Shown here: positions 8,050 through 17,464 of the stretch, in pieces | Layout of the letters: each line of letters opens with the position of its first letter | How positions within the stretch are numbered: the stretch's first letter is position 1 | NCBI RefSeq assembly: GCF_011378715.1 | Contig: NZ_WTKU01000001.1 | Coordinates: forward strand, 186,001 to 250,000 | Direction: 5' to 3' | Source: Psychromonas sp. SA13A | GTDB taxonomy: Bacteria > Pseudomonadota > Gammaproteobacteria > Enterobacterales > Psychromonadaceae | Length of the DNA: 64,000 nucleotides | Notes under the pieces: model-generated | The model's database searches: none | The model's input: only the letters and a program-made list of their open reading frames with translations | What the model was told of the DNA's origin: nothing | Translations under genes and position numbers: made by a program

Positions 8050-9243
8050 TTATTCTGGTTCGATATTAAGTTGTAATTTTTTAGCCAGGGGTTTAATCGC
8101 AGCCCCTTGAAAAAACACTGAGATTAAAACAATAAAAAATACCATATTGACTATGGTTAATGATGATTCAATACCGGCAGCGGCGGGAATCAATGCAAAA
8201 ACAATTGGCGTCGCTCCTTTAAGGCCTATAGATGAAATAAATAGTCGTTTCCGCCAACTGGCTTTAGGGAAAAACAGATAGCAAATTTGAACCGCCAACG
8301 GTCTCGCTACAAAAATTAATAATAGCGCGGGTAATAAAGAGGAATAAAGCACATCGAAAAGATGATGCGGAAACATTTGCAAACCAAGCGCAATAAACAT
8401 TAATGCTTGCGCTAACCAAGATAAACTATTAAAAAAGTGCTTAGTAATTTCTTTGCCCCGTTTAATGCCATTACCAATCACAACACCAGCCACATAAGAC
8501 GCTAATAAAATATTACCGCCAACCAGCTCACTACCATAAGTCGCTAAGACAAAACTGACCAGAACAAAAACCGGAATTAGACCATATTCTTCGAGTTTAA
8601 TATGGTTAAGTAACCACACACATAATTTACCCACAATAAAAGCGATAAATAATGCACTAAAAATTTGTGTAACTAATTCAATACTAATACGGCTTACAGA
8701 AACACCACTGTCAGGGGCAAGCGCTAACTCAGTTAATAAAACAACCAAGATCAATGCTATAGGGTCATTGGTCGCTGATTCAAACTCCAATACCGTATCA
8801 GTTTGCTCTTTTAATTTAATTTTTTTAGAGTGTAATATGGAGAAGACAGCCGCTGCATCTGTTGAAGAAACAATGGCCGCAAATAACAAACAGATAATAA
8901 AAGAAAAATCTAAAAAATAAGAAAGCAGAATGGCAAAAAAGAAGGTCGTCAGTAACACCCCTAACGTTGACAATACGCCACCTTCTCGATAAGCAATCCG
9001 GACACTTTCCTTAGATGTATTTAACCCCCCAACAAAAACAATAATGTTCAGAGCAATACTTCCTACCAAAGAAGTTAAAGCAAAATTATCATAAACAAAA
9101 TTAAACTCACCATTACCAAATAACAAGCCTACCCCCATAAAAATAAGCAACGAAGGGATACCAAAAGTCCGTGATGGGTGGTGTAAAAGAATACCAATGC
9201 CAATTAAAGCCGCAATACAGATCAATACAAGTTGGTATGACAT
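8050..9243 (-). CDS. CPA1-family cation/proton antiporter (NhaP-like, short form)
   Basis: This 397-residue protein has 11-13 hydrophobic helices and family motifs: GLLFGNGEF near the start, SSTDAAAVFSIL, and EFESATNDPIALIL, where the paired Asp region carries ions. It would exchange Na+ or K+ for protons across the inner membrane. NhaP2/CvrA proteins add ~180 residues of TrkA-C-like regulatory domain, which is absent here because the frame ends at residue 397 (LNIEPE). The Shine-Dalgarno AGGAAG precedes the ATG. It stands alone and converges with the eptA/kinase genes. Confidence 0.85.
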   Translation of the reverse strand: MSYQLVLICIAALIGIGILLHHPSRTFGIPSLLIFMGVGLLFGNGEFNFVYDNFALTSLVGSIALNIIVFVGGLNTSKESVRIAYREGGVLSTLGVLLTTFFFAILLSYFLDFSFIICLLFAAIVSSTDAAAVFSILHSKKIKLKEQTDTVLEFESATNDPIALILVVLLTELALAPDSGVSVSRISIELVTQIFSALFIAFIVGKLCVWLLNHIKLEEYGLIPVFVLVSFVLATYGSELVGGNILLASYVAGVVIGNGIKRGKEITKHFFNSLSWLAQALMFIALGLQMFPHHLFDVLYSSLLPALLLIFVARPLAVQICYLFFPKASWRKRLFISSIGLKGATPIVFALIPAAAGIESSLTIVNMVFFIVLISVFFQGAAIKPLAKKLQLNIEPE

Positions 9244-9764
9244 TTTTTGTTTATCTTCCTGTTAATAAGTGTTGAATATGGATTGTTAATGTTAGGAAAA
9301 GGGTCAATCACTTCATAAATGAGTAAGTTGATACAAAGCCAATGTTGTATATCTGCTTCATAAAATAATTAATAAAGCAGTAAATAAGTGGGAGTTATAA
9401 TATTTTTTCAGTGATTAAGATCTATTTTTTTATACATAATACCTAGGCTAGCCTTATTTATAAAGCGCTTTATAAATTGCTTCAATAGCAATTGCTACCG
9501 CAATAATAAGAATGCTTATGCGAAGGTTAAGGAGATAAAAAAGCAATAAATATGCAGCAAAAGAAATATTTAAATAGATTATTGAAATAAGTTAATGATA
9601 ATTATTCTCAAGGGAGTTATGAGTCACAAACAAATGAATGCAAATCAAAACTTTATAGGATTTTATAGAGAAATTAGATAGAGTATATATATGTATTTTA
9701 TCAATTTATTAGGTCATCACTTTAATACCCTAAAATTGATATTCTGAACTTAGGAATTGACGAC
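9244..9764. other. Intergenic region, divergent promoters
   Basis: This 521-bp AT-rich stretch separates the antiporter and the FIST gene, which are transcribed away from each other. The only clear structure is the 22-bp perfect palindrome at 9456-9477. No gene is supported. Confidence 0.6.
9456..9477. promoter_or_regulatory. Perfect 22-bp palindrome
   Basis: The left arm ATTTATAAAGC is followed directly by its exact reverse complement. It lies 213 bp before the antiporter start and 288 bp before the FIST gene start. With no U-tract after it and AT-rich arms around GCGC, it looks more like an operator than a terminator. The binding protein is unknown. Confidence 0.5.
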
Positions 9765-10880
9765 ATGTCCCCGGCTTCCATCATAAAATTTACAAATAGC
9801 CCTTCTTTAGATGAATTAAGTAAGGCCATAAAGAGTGTAATAGAAGATGGTGCTAATGGCATTTTATTGCTTACTTGTATTAATAATGCTTACGATGCTA
9901 AAAAAATAAATGGCATGTTAGTAGCATGCTCATTGCCTTTGTGCGGAGGAATATTTCCTAAAATAATTTACCAAGGTAAAAACTATACACAGGGCGCAAT
10001 TGTAATAGGGTTAATGATAGAACCTGAAATAGTAAATTATTCTATGATTAATAAATCAGATCCAGACTTAAAGCATTATATTCATACAAAAAGTGAAAAG
10101 ATCGAAAGCTATCAGGACTTCATCATTATCTCCGATGCGTTATGCAGTAAAAGTGAGAATTTTATTGATCATTTTTATGATTTTATGGGTTCGGGTGTAA
10201 CAACCATAGGTGGGGGAGCAGGATCTTTAGATGATGCAAACAATCCCGTTATTTTTACCAATCAAGGATTAGTAAGAGGCATAACACAAGTCATTGCTTT
10301 GCCTTGCCCAATAAACAATAGTATTGGACATGGTTGGGAGCTGCTTGATGGTCCTTATTTAGTCACGTCATCGGAGGGACATTTTGTTTATTCATTAAAT
10401 TATAAACCAACCTTTGATATTTATAAGGAAATAATACAAAGTAGATCTTCTACGCCGCTGTGCGCAGATTTCTTTGACACATTTGCGAAAAATCATCCTT
10501 TAGGCATTATCTCTTTAGATGGCGAAATATTAGTCCGAGATCCTATTCAAACAAATGGCTCCTATTTGGAGTGTGTAGGAAATGTACCAGTCAATTCAAT
10601 GGTCTACCTCTTGCAAAGTAGCCAAGAGAAAATGATCGACGCAAGTAAAGAAGTCGCTCAAAATTTATTACAGCAAGGCCCACTCAATACACTATTATTA
10701 TTTGATTGTATCAGCCGTGATTTTTTCATGGGCGATAGCATCAATGATGAACTTGAAGCAATACAACATCCGTTTCCTAACACCTGTTTAGTCGGTGCAA
10801 TGGCAATAGGAGAAATAGCTAATACCCCTTGTGGTTCAATACGCTTACTTAATAAATCAACCGTTCTCGGGTCTTTTTAA
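9765..10880 (+). CDS. FIST-domain sensory protein
   Basis: This 371-residue soluble protein fits the FIST N + FIST C architecture: an N-terminal half with LPLCGGIFPKIIYQGK and GSGVTTIGGGAGSLDD, and a C-terminal half with HPLGIISLDGEILVRDPI and LVGAMAIGEIA. FIST domains are thought to sense small ligands, probably amino acids, and feed signal-transduction outputs. The next gene, 16 bp away, encodes a GGDEF-EAL protein, so this is probably the ligand-sensing partner of a c-di-GMP enzyme. No membrane segment or output domain is present. The start follows TAGGA with acceptable spacing. Confidence 0.85.
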   Translation: MSPASIIKFTNSPSLDELSKAIKSVIEDGANGILLLTCINNAYDAKKINGMLVACSLPLCGGIFPKIIYQGKNYTQGAIVIGLMIEPEIVNYSMINKSDPDLKHYIHTKSEKIESYQDFIIISDALCSKSENFIDHFYDFMGSGVTTIGGGAGSLDDANNPVIFTNQGLVRGITQVIALPCPINNSIGHGWELLDGPYLVTSSEGHFVYSLNYKPTFDIYKEIIQSRSSTPLCADFFDTFAKNHPLGIISLDGEILVRDPIQTNGSYLECVGNVPVNSMVYLLQSSQEKMIDASKEVAQNLLQQGPLNTLLLFDCISRDFFMGDSINDELEAIQHPFPNTCLVGAMAIGEIANTPCGSIRLLNKSTVLGSF

Positions 10881-10896
10881 TTATTCTGGATAACTT

Positions 10897-12744
10897 ATGA
10901 ATACAGCGATGCACATTATGTCTATCCAACACCAGCTAGTACTGGCGATAGGTAAAGACTCCGATCTTAAAAAAATGTTGCATCAATTTTTACGCCTCTG
11001 TTGCCTCAGTTTAAATTCAACTAATTGCCATGTTTTTCTGGTACAAGATAAAAATAAAAATCCAGTCCATCAAAAGAGCAAAGATTCAAGTGTGAAATTA
11101 GGTCATTATTTAAGTTTTCCAATGAAAAAACATGGATTGCTAGCAAGTCATAACCAACCTCTCGCCAATATCGTTAATGCTTTCTTTACAGATAACTTAG
11201 TCATTGATGTTATTGAATATGAATCGAGCCTTTATCATTTATTTAAAATTGGTGATTTTGGTGTATTAGCTATTGAGCGAAAGCAGCAATTAGGTGAAGC
11301 AATTCGAAATGCATTAACCCCTGTATTAAAAAAACTGGCAACAAGCAGTATCGCCTCTATTAATCACCGGTCACTAGTATTAGAAATTAAAACCAGAAAA
11401 CAGATTGAAGAAAAAATCAGTTACCAAGCCTCACATGATTTTCTCACCGGTTTATTCAATCGAATGGAAATGCAGCAACGCATAGCTAAAGCCATTGATA
11501 ATTGCGCACAACAGGCAAACACAGGTGCAATATTATTAATTAATTTAGATAAATTTAAAAATATAAACGATGTAATGGGCTACCATGTTGGTGATAAAGT
11601 ATTACGACAAGTGGCAAATAGACTACGTAATACTGTAAGAAACCTTGCTACCGTCGCAAGATTCGATGGCCATGAATTTATCGTGTTATTAAAAGGCTTA
11701 CCCGTTAACCCGCTTGAAATTAAATCTATTATTAATGGTGTTATTGCAGATATTGTATTTGCCATTGAGATACCGCTTGAGCTATCCGAAGGACGATTTT
11801 CTGTATCCTGTTTCATTGGTTATGAAGTATTTAATGATACGAATAAGAGCGTTCAGGATGTACTGAAGAATGCGAGTATTGCCATGTATGAAGCTTTTAA
11901 GAAAGGTAAAAATAAAGCGCTTGCCTACAACAGCAACATGTCAGTACAACTTAATGAACACATCACTTATACACAGGAAATAAAGCAAGCCCTCAAAAAT
12001 AATAACTTTGAATTACATTATCAACCGCAATATGACCACCTTAAAAACATAGTTGGAGCGGAGGCATTACTGCGTTGGAATAATCCATTACGGGGCTACG
12101 AATCCCCGGGAATTTATATCCCTATTGCAGAAGAAAGCGACCTGATTATACAAATAGGGAGCTATGTATTAAAGCAAGCATGTGCTGACATCAAAAAGTT
12201 AGAGCAGCTCGACCTACCTGATTCTTTTAAGCAAATTTCAATTAACATCAGTGCTAAACAATTAGCAAAGCATAACTTTGTGCAAACCATTATTTCAGCG
12301 GTAGAAGAAAGCCAAATCTCCCCTTCTCGTTTAAAAATAGAAATTACCGAAAGTATGATGATGGGCGATATAGAGTTATCCATAGAGAGCTTAGAAAAGT
12401 TGCATCGTTTTGGAGTGGAATGCGCAATTGATGATTTTGGAACAGGTTATTCTTCACTAGCTTACTTAAAGCGCTTGCCTGCGACATTACTTAAGATTGA
12501 CCGTTATTTTGTGACCGATATTCACAAGGATAAAAGTAATACTGCGATTGCAGGTATGATTATCGAGTTAGCTAAAAGTTTGAACATGACGGTGATAGCA
12601 GAAGGTGTTGAGAAAAAAGAAGAGTTAGACTGTCTAGTTCAGCTAGGTTGTTATCATTATCAAGGTTACTACTTTAGCCATCCTATCGTATTTGATAAGT
12701 TACAGATGGCTATTAAATTGAAAGCGAATAAAATAGCCATGTAA
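10897..12744 (+). CDS. GGDEF-EAL protein, degenerate GGDEF, intact EAL
   Basis: This is a 615-residue cytoplasmic protein with an N-terminal GAF-like region (~1-165, unassigned), a short helix, a GGDEF domain and an EAL domain. The cyclase signature reads DGHEF (residues 257-261) in place of GGDEF, so cyclase activity is unlikely. The EAL domain keeps GAEALLRW (EAL 389-391), EITES and DDFGTGYSSLAYLK, so c-di-GMP hydrolysis is expected. The degenerate GGDEF may still bind GTP as an allosteric site. It forms an operon with the FIST protein. Confidence 0.9.
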   Translation: MNTAMHIMSIQHQLVLAIGKDSDLKKMLHQFLRLCCLSLNSTNCHVFLVQDKNKNPVHQKSKDSSVKLGHYLSFPMKKHGLLASHNQPLANIVNAFFTDNLVIDVIEYESSLYHLFKIGDFGVLAIERKQQLGEAIRNALTPVLKKLATSSIASINHRSLVLEIKTRKQIEEKISYQASHDFLTGLFNRMEMQQRIAKAIDNCAQQANTGAILLINLDKFKNINDVMGYHVGDKVLRQVANRLRNTVRNLATVARFDGHEFIVLLKGLPVNPLEIKSIINGVIADIVFAIEIPLELSEGRFSVSCFIGYEVFNDTNKSVQDVLKNASIAMYEAFKKGKNKALAYNSNMSVQLNEHITYTQEIKQALKNNNFELHYQPQYDHLKNIVGAEALLRWNNPLRGYESPGIYIPIAEESDLIIQIGSYVLKQACADIKKLEQLDLPDSFKQISINISAKQLAKHNFVQTIISAVEESQISPSRLKIEITESMMMGDIELSIESLEKLHRFGVECAIDDFGTGYSSLAYLKRLPATLLKIDRYFVTDIHKDKSNTAIAGMIIELAKSLNMTVIAEGVEKKEELDCLVQLGCYHYQGYYFSHPIVFDKLQMAIKLKANKIAM

Positions 12745-12781
12745 TTTAACCACTTATGCAGTCTATATTAAAAAATATAGG

Positions 12782-13207
12782 CTATGTAGGCAGCATTACT
12801 ACTCGCCAATAACAATCTAACAACTTAATGACTTTATCAAAGCCACCTTTTACATCTGATTTAACGATATAACCGGCAATATTTTCATTATAAGCAGCGA
12901 CTAAGTCTTGGTCAGCCGATGATGTAGTTAAAACAAAAATAATAGTATTTTTTAACTCTTCATCCTGACGAATTATTTTTAGAAATTCTAAGCCCCCCAT
13001 GATCGGCATATTAAGATCCAGTAGAATCAGATATGGGCGCGGTATTGCATCAGGTTGTCGCAACAACTCTAATGCCTCTAGGCCATTTTTAGTTCTAATA
13101 ATGGGATTAGCTAACTTTAATTTAGCAAAGCCTCTCTCTACTGCTTTTGCATCTATATCATCATCTTCTACTAATAAAATGCTGACTTCTCCATAATGAC
13201 TACTCAT
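12782..13207 (-). CDS. Single-domain response regulator (Rcp1-like)
   Basis: This 141-residue receiver-only protein has an acidic patch VEDDDIDA, phospho-acceptor D64 in LLDLNMPIMGG, the switch VLTTS and a late conserved Lys. This form, with the long DDDIDA pocket and VLTTS, pairs with phytochrome-type histidine kinases. The CHASE-domain kinase gene lies 133 bp upstream on the same strand and is the obvious partner. With no output domain it probably passes the signal by protein contact or phosphotransfer. A close paralogue, also beside a CHASE kinase, is at 34377-34799. Confidence 0.88.
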   Translation of the reverse strand: MSSHYGEVSILLVEDDDIDAKAVERGFAKLKLANPIIRTKNGLEALELLRQPDAIPRPYLILLDLNMPIMGGLEFLKIIRQDEELKNTIIFVLTTSSADQDLVAAYNENIAGYIVKSDVKGGFDKVIKLLDCYWRVVMLPT

Positions 13208-13340
13208 TATAACTATATCCTTTTAACTATATTATCCTGATTGAACCGCCACATTTAGTTTTCGTAGAAAATCACTAGATAGTTATTTTCATTAAATAGA
13301 GCAGTACTTTATTGATATGGTGATTGTGATTATACCTTAA

Positions 13341-15272
13341 CTACCTCTGATCCATCTTATTGAACTCTATTTCACCCTTCGGCCAAGTGAAGTAAAAGGT
13401 ACAGCCTTCACCTAATGCAGACTCGACAGTCACTTCACCGGAATAATGCTCAACTATTTTTTTAATCAGCGCTAACCCCATACCACTGCCTTCAGTCTCA
13501 TCGCGAGGCCTTAACGTTTTAAACATTTTGAATATATCTTGATGGTAATCAGATGCAATGCCTGGCCCATCATCTTCTATACTAAATTGATAGAATAACT
13601 CTGTTTCTGTACAACCTATTTTAATATTCCCTTGTTTTTTATCATGGTGCTTAATTGCATTACTTAACAAGTTTCTAATCACTTGTTCAAAGGGAGCTCT
13701 ATAGGTTAAAAAGGTTGGTAAGTTGTTTTTAATAATTAAGCTAAAGCCATCAAGCGGCGCAACTAAATGAAATAGATCATTAATAACAATATTTGCATCA
13801 ATTTTTGAGATGCTCTTTTCTTGGCGATTGGCTCGTGAGTACGTTAATAAATCATTTAACAATGTTTCCAAACGTTGTATTCGATTACGCATCATCTTAA
13901 GGTGTGAAGGTATTTCTTCTAAATTTCCTTCCTCAAGATCCTCTACAACCCAAGTAGCAAGCTGATCAATGCCACGTAATGGTGCTTTTAAATCATGTGA
14001 TGCAACATAAGCAAATTCGTCTAGATCTTTATTTGAACGAGCAAGGTCAACCGCCCTTAATTCAGCAAGTACCTTAGCAGCGTCAGCTTCTTTCATTAAG
14101 CTAGATAAAAGGCCTCTCTGTGCGGTAAGCTCATCAATATTATCTTTTAGTTGTGCATTTTTATCGGCTAAAGATTGAGTCCTCTCAACCACTTTTTTCT
14201 CCAATTGACTATTTTGATTCTGCAGTGCTTCACTTAAATGACTAATATTTTTAGCTCTAATAACAGCAACTTGTAATGCGTAAATAGCAAAAGCTAATAA
14301 TAAGCTAATCACAATGCCACCGAATAAAATCAATTTAATCACAGCTGGAGATTCAATATCTTCTAGTAGCATATCCTTTAGCGAAATATTCAACTGCCAT
14401 TTACGTTGAGGAATAGTGATATCAAAACTAAAAAATTCTTGATGCTTAGCCTGCCCATAAAGTAATCCACCACTATCTTGATTAAGATCGACCAAACTCA
14501 ACTCTAAATCTTCGATATCGGCGCGGGCTTTTGCATTTTCCATTAATGTATCAATTTTAAATACACCGGTGACATAACCAATCAAGGCAGTAATACGCTG
14601 TTCGGTGGTTGCAGTTGGAAGGTCTTGTTGATATACCGGTGCAATAATTAAAACACCAACCGCTCCCCCAGTAGAAGCTGCATTATCTTGTATTAGCTGA
14701 ATCTTTGCAGTGGTGGTCATATTACCGCTGTCTCTTGCCAATTCTAGCGAGTAGCTACGTATTTCATTACTATTAAGGTCAAATCCCACAGCATTCTTAT
14801 TAGCGTCATAGTTACTAACATAAACTACAGGGGTGTAATAGGGTCTTATCGCACTACTCGCCAATTTACCTTGCTCACCTCTTTCTAAGATTTCAAAGTC
14901 AGGTTGCTGTGCTTTTATTTCAGTTTCAAATTGTTCTTTATCGCTGTATTTCACTAGAGGAACCCAGCTAAGTGCTTGGATATATTCACGCTCATTAATG
15001 TTTAGCACTTTCATGTATTGATTAAATTCAAGTAGGGATAAATGCTGCTTATTCGCACTATAAAATGCCTGAAGACCTTGCAAGTCATTGATTGATTTGT
15101 CAATAGCATCTTGAAAGCGAATAGAAATCTGCTCCGCAACATTTTCTATTTTTTGATAACTTTCAGCTTTTAGCCGCTCGGTTACTTTTAATGAAATAGT
15201 ATAAGTAGAGAAAATACCAAGAAAACTGATAACAATCGCTAATAGTAATGACTTAATTGAAAATGTATTCAC
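13341..15272 (-). CDS. CHASE-domain sensor histidine kinase
   Basis: This 643-residue inner-membrane kinase has a first helix at ~8-28, a periplasmic CHASE-type ligand domain (~50-300, including NEREYIQALSWVPLV and IRPYYTPVVYVS), a second helix at ~314-335, a coiled coil (~345-400), the HisKA box FAYVASHDLKAPLRG with H426, and a HATPase domain (NLLSNAIKHHDKK, DDGPGI, GSGMGLALIKKI). It is phytochrome-kinase-like in its catalytic core. Its partner is probably the small response regulator just downstream. Domain order and H-box match the kinase at 32414-34273, so the two are paralogues. Confidence 0.9.
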   Translation of the reverse strand: MNTFSIKSLLLAIVISFLGIFSTYTISLKVTERLKAESYQKIENVAEQISIRFQDAIDKSINDLQGLQAFYSANKQHLSLLEFNQYMKVLNINEREYIQALSWVPLVKYSDKEQFETEIKAQQPDFEILERGEQGKLASSAIRPYYTPVVYVSNYDANKNAVGFDLNSNEIRSYSLELARDSGNMTTTAKIQLIQDNAASTGGAVGVLIIAPVYQQDLPTATTEQRITALIGYVTGVFKIDTLMENAKARADIEDLELSLVDLNQDSGGLLYGQAKHQEFFSFDITIPQRKWQLNISLKDMLLEDIESPAVIKLILFGGIVISLLLAFAIYALQVAVIRAKNISHLSEALQNQNSQLEKKVVERTQSLADKNAQLKDNIDELTAQRGLLSSLMKEADAAKVLAELRAVDLARSNKDLDEFAYVASHDLKAPLRGIDQLATWVVEDLEEGNLEEIPSHLKMMRNRIQRLETLLNDLLTYSRANRQEKSISKIDANIVINDLFHLVAPLDGFSLIIKNNLPTFLTYRAPFEQVIRNLLSNAIKHHDKKQGNIKIGCTETELFYQFSIEDDGPGIASDYHQDIFKMFKTLRPRDETEGSGMGLALIKKIVEHYSGEVTVESALGEGCTFYFTWPKGEIEFNKMDQR

Positions 15273-15288
15273 TTTTTAAAAATCCTTG

Positions 15289-15473
15289 TTATACCCAATT
15301 GTATTAAATAAGTGTTGTAAATATTGCACAGAAAAAATCGCTTATCTCAAACGTAATTTGATGTAAATGATTACCTTATTCACAAAATTTAACAGTCCGC
15401 TCTCAGTATCATACCTGAAGCTTATTTAGCTCACTGTTTGCTTATTTTTTCATTTTGAATGGTAACGGGTATA
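15289..15473. repeat. Second copy of the dispersed intergenic element (divergent)
   Basis: The right end (15448-15473, including TTTGAATGGTAACGGGTATA after an extra T run) matches the right end of the 3793-4070 element with one or two changes. The left boundary is proposed at TATACCC near 15291; this is only partly complementary, and the interior differs. It lies between a kinase promoter and the ompA terminator, without coding potential. Confidence 0.45.
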
Positions 15474-15676
15474 GATACAGATAACTATTATATGTACATC
15501 AGAGGATAGTGCACGAAAAAAACTCATAAAATCAATGATGAGAGATCAGAAAGCAACAATGAACACATGCTAATAAATATTCAAAAACAATGAATTATAA
15601 TGATTTGGTAAAAGGAAGAGGTCGTTTTTATAGGGTTAAATAGAGTGGACTTAATGCTATAGAGTTATAGAAAAAA

Positions 15677-15704
15677 AAACTCTCCTAACAAGTTAGGAGA
15701 GTTT
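15677..15704 (-). terminator. Rho-independent terminator of ompA
   Basis: Arms AAACTCTCCTAAC and GTTAGGAGAGTTT form a perfect 13-bp stem around a two-base centre. On the minus strand it is followed by a run of T. It sits 16 bp past the ompA stop. Confidence 0.88.
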
Positions 15705-15719
15705 AATTATGCAAGTATA

Positions 15720-16784
15720 TTAACGAGTAACTGGCACTTTACGAGTTTCGTCGATGTTAATTTCGATACGACGATTCATTTTGTGAGCTGCACGAGTATT
15801 ACTTGTATCAAGTAGGTTTGTTTCACCGTGACCAACAGCTTTCATGCGATTTGCATCAATACCGTATTTAGAAGTCAACATAGCAGCAACTGCATCAGCA
15901 CGTTTTTGTGATAATTGTAAGTTGTAATCTGCTTTACCTAATACTGAACTGTAACCGTCAACCGTAATGTCTACGTGCGGGTAAGTTTTAAGGAATGTTG
16001 CTACTTTATCAAGCTCAGAAAAGTACTCAGGTTTAACAACAGCTTTATTGTTATCAAAGTTAACAGCTAAGCGGTATGAAAGGTTTTCTTCAGCAAAAAT
16101 AGTACAACCTACTTCGTCTACTTTATTAGACATAGGTGTAGCTGGACATTGGTCAGTACCGTCAACAACACTATCTTTATCAGTATCCATTGCAACTGGT
16201 GCAACGTAAGCAACTGGTTCAGCTTTAACTGGTGGTAATGCTTTATCATTTTTATCAAAGAAATACACTAAACCTACTTGAGCGATTGCATCAGTAAATT
16301 TCTCGTCAAATTGGTAACTACCTTTACCTTCAACATAACCAGCAAATTGGTCAGTAAAGTATTGACGGTAACCAAGACCGACATTAACTGCAGCTTCAGC
16401 ATCAGCTTCAAAATCTAATGCGCTAACACCACCTAATAAATAAATGTTCTTTCCTGTTGGGAAGAAAAGAGCATCAAACGAGTATTTATTTAGGTTATCA
16501 AGATCACTACCTTGCTTAAGATCAGCAGTAAAGTTTGTGTAAGATAAACGCAGCTCTAGAGGAGCTGAAACACGATAACCCAATTCAACACCAGCACCGC
16601 CAGCGTTATTGAATTGATCGCCAGTACCATCTAAACGGTCATTATCAGCTTTAAGGTAAGCACCGTGAATACCACCGTAAACGTTTCCAACTAACGTTTC
16701 AGCATCAGGTTGATCTGCATGAGCAGGAAGAAATTGGCCAAGTAGCAATGTGCTAACAAGAAGGGGTAATTTACGTTTAATCAT
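15720..16784 (-). CDS. ompA: OmpA-family outer-membrane protein
   Basis: This 354-residue protein is built from a signal peptide (MIKRKLPLLVSTLLLGQFLPAHA), an eight-strand N-terminal barrel (~30-190), a thrombospondin-type-3-like calcium linker (DTDKDSVVDGTDQCPATP) and a C-terminal OmpA/MotB peptidoglycan-binding domain (VDGYSSVLGKADYNLQLSQ, then RMKAVGHGETNLLD and NRRIEINI). It anchors the outer membrane to the cell wall. The frame extends 22 codons upstream, but only the ATG at 16784 gives a sensible signal peptide, with GGA eight bases before it. It is a single-gene unit with a strong terminator. Confidence 0.92.
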   Translation of the reverse strand: MIKRKLPLLVSTLLLGQFLPAHADQPDAETLVGNVYGGIHGAYLKADNDRLDGTGDQFNNAGGAGVELGYRVSAPLELRLSYTNFTADLKQGSDLDNLNKYSFDALFFPTGKNIYLLGGVSALDFEADAEAAVNVGLGYRQYFTDQFAGYVEGKGSYQFDEKFTDAIAQVGLVYFFDKNDKALPPVKAEPVAYVAPVAMDTDKDSVVDGTDQCPATPMSNKVDEVGCTIFAEENLSYRLAVNFDNNKAVVKPEYFSELDKVATFLKTYPHVDITVDGYSSVLGKADYNLQLSQKRADAVAAMLTSKYGIDANRMKAVGHGETNLLDTSNTRAAHKMNRRIEINIDETRKVPVTR

Positions 16785-17464
16785 ATCCATGTTCCATATA
16801 GTTAATTTAGCTGGTAAAAGTACCATCAAACTAAGGTAAAAAAATATCATAATCGTTATTGATTTGCAAAGCTAAAATTAGATATATTATTAATTTTTTT
16901 AGCCTAAAATTGTTGGAAAATAAAGGCAAATTTCCAACTCATTGAATAAATTGAAATAAAAGCAAAAACAACACGTTAACACCATACTTCAATAGATTAC
17001 GTTTACTATCAACACACCTTATATTTAAATGATATTCAAATTATTACAATTTCAAAAAACTATCCACTTATAGGTACAAATATCAAATTAAAGTCTCTTT
17101 ATGAGTTTTAATATCATCTTTAAAATGTCATTTATCACTAATATTCCGTTATCGGAGTGACACAGATAATCGTTCTAAAATTCATCATGTTACGTCTAAC
17201 GCTAATATTCTATCTAGCGCATTTGATTTGTAACGGATATACCTACGAAAGCTATAGGACATAAGATCAAACTTGCATAAAAAAATTTAGCTGTTGATAA
17301 AAGCTGAAACATTATTTAATGGCACAAGTTATGCTTTACTTTTAAAGATCATTGGTTAGTAAAGTTAGCGCAATAGTCGATCGAATAAAGTCGACAATGG
17401 AACATATCGATACAACCTTTCAGCTCCTCTCTGAAAGAATAAAGTAACAGGAAAAGGACTTTTA
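16785..17464. other. Long leader region between ompA and a diguanylate cyclase gene
   Basis: This 680-bp AT-rich divergent region has no supported gene. A small hairpin (CTTTCAG / CTGAAAG, 17417-17437) lies just before the cyclase Shine-Dalgarno. Promoters for both genes must lie here, but no operator stands out. Confidence 0.5.

Noticed and set aside
16785-16850. 22-residue N-terminal extension of OmpA
   Set aside because: The signal peptide only makes sense from the ATG at 16784; the extension is untranslated leader.
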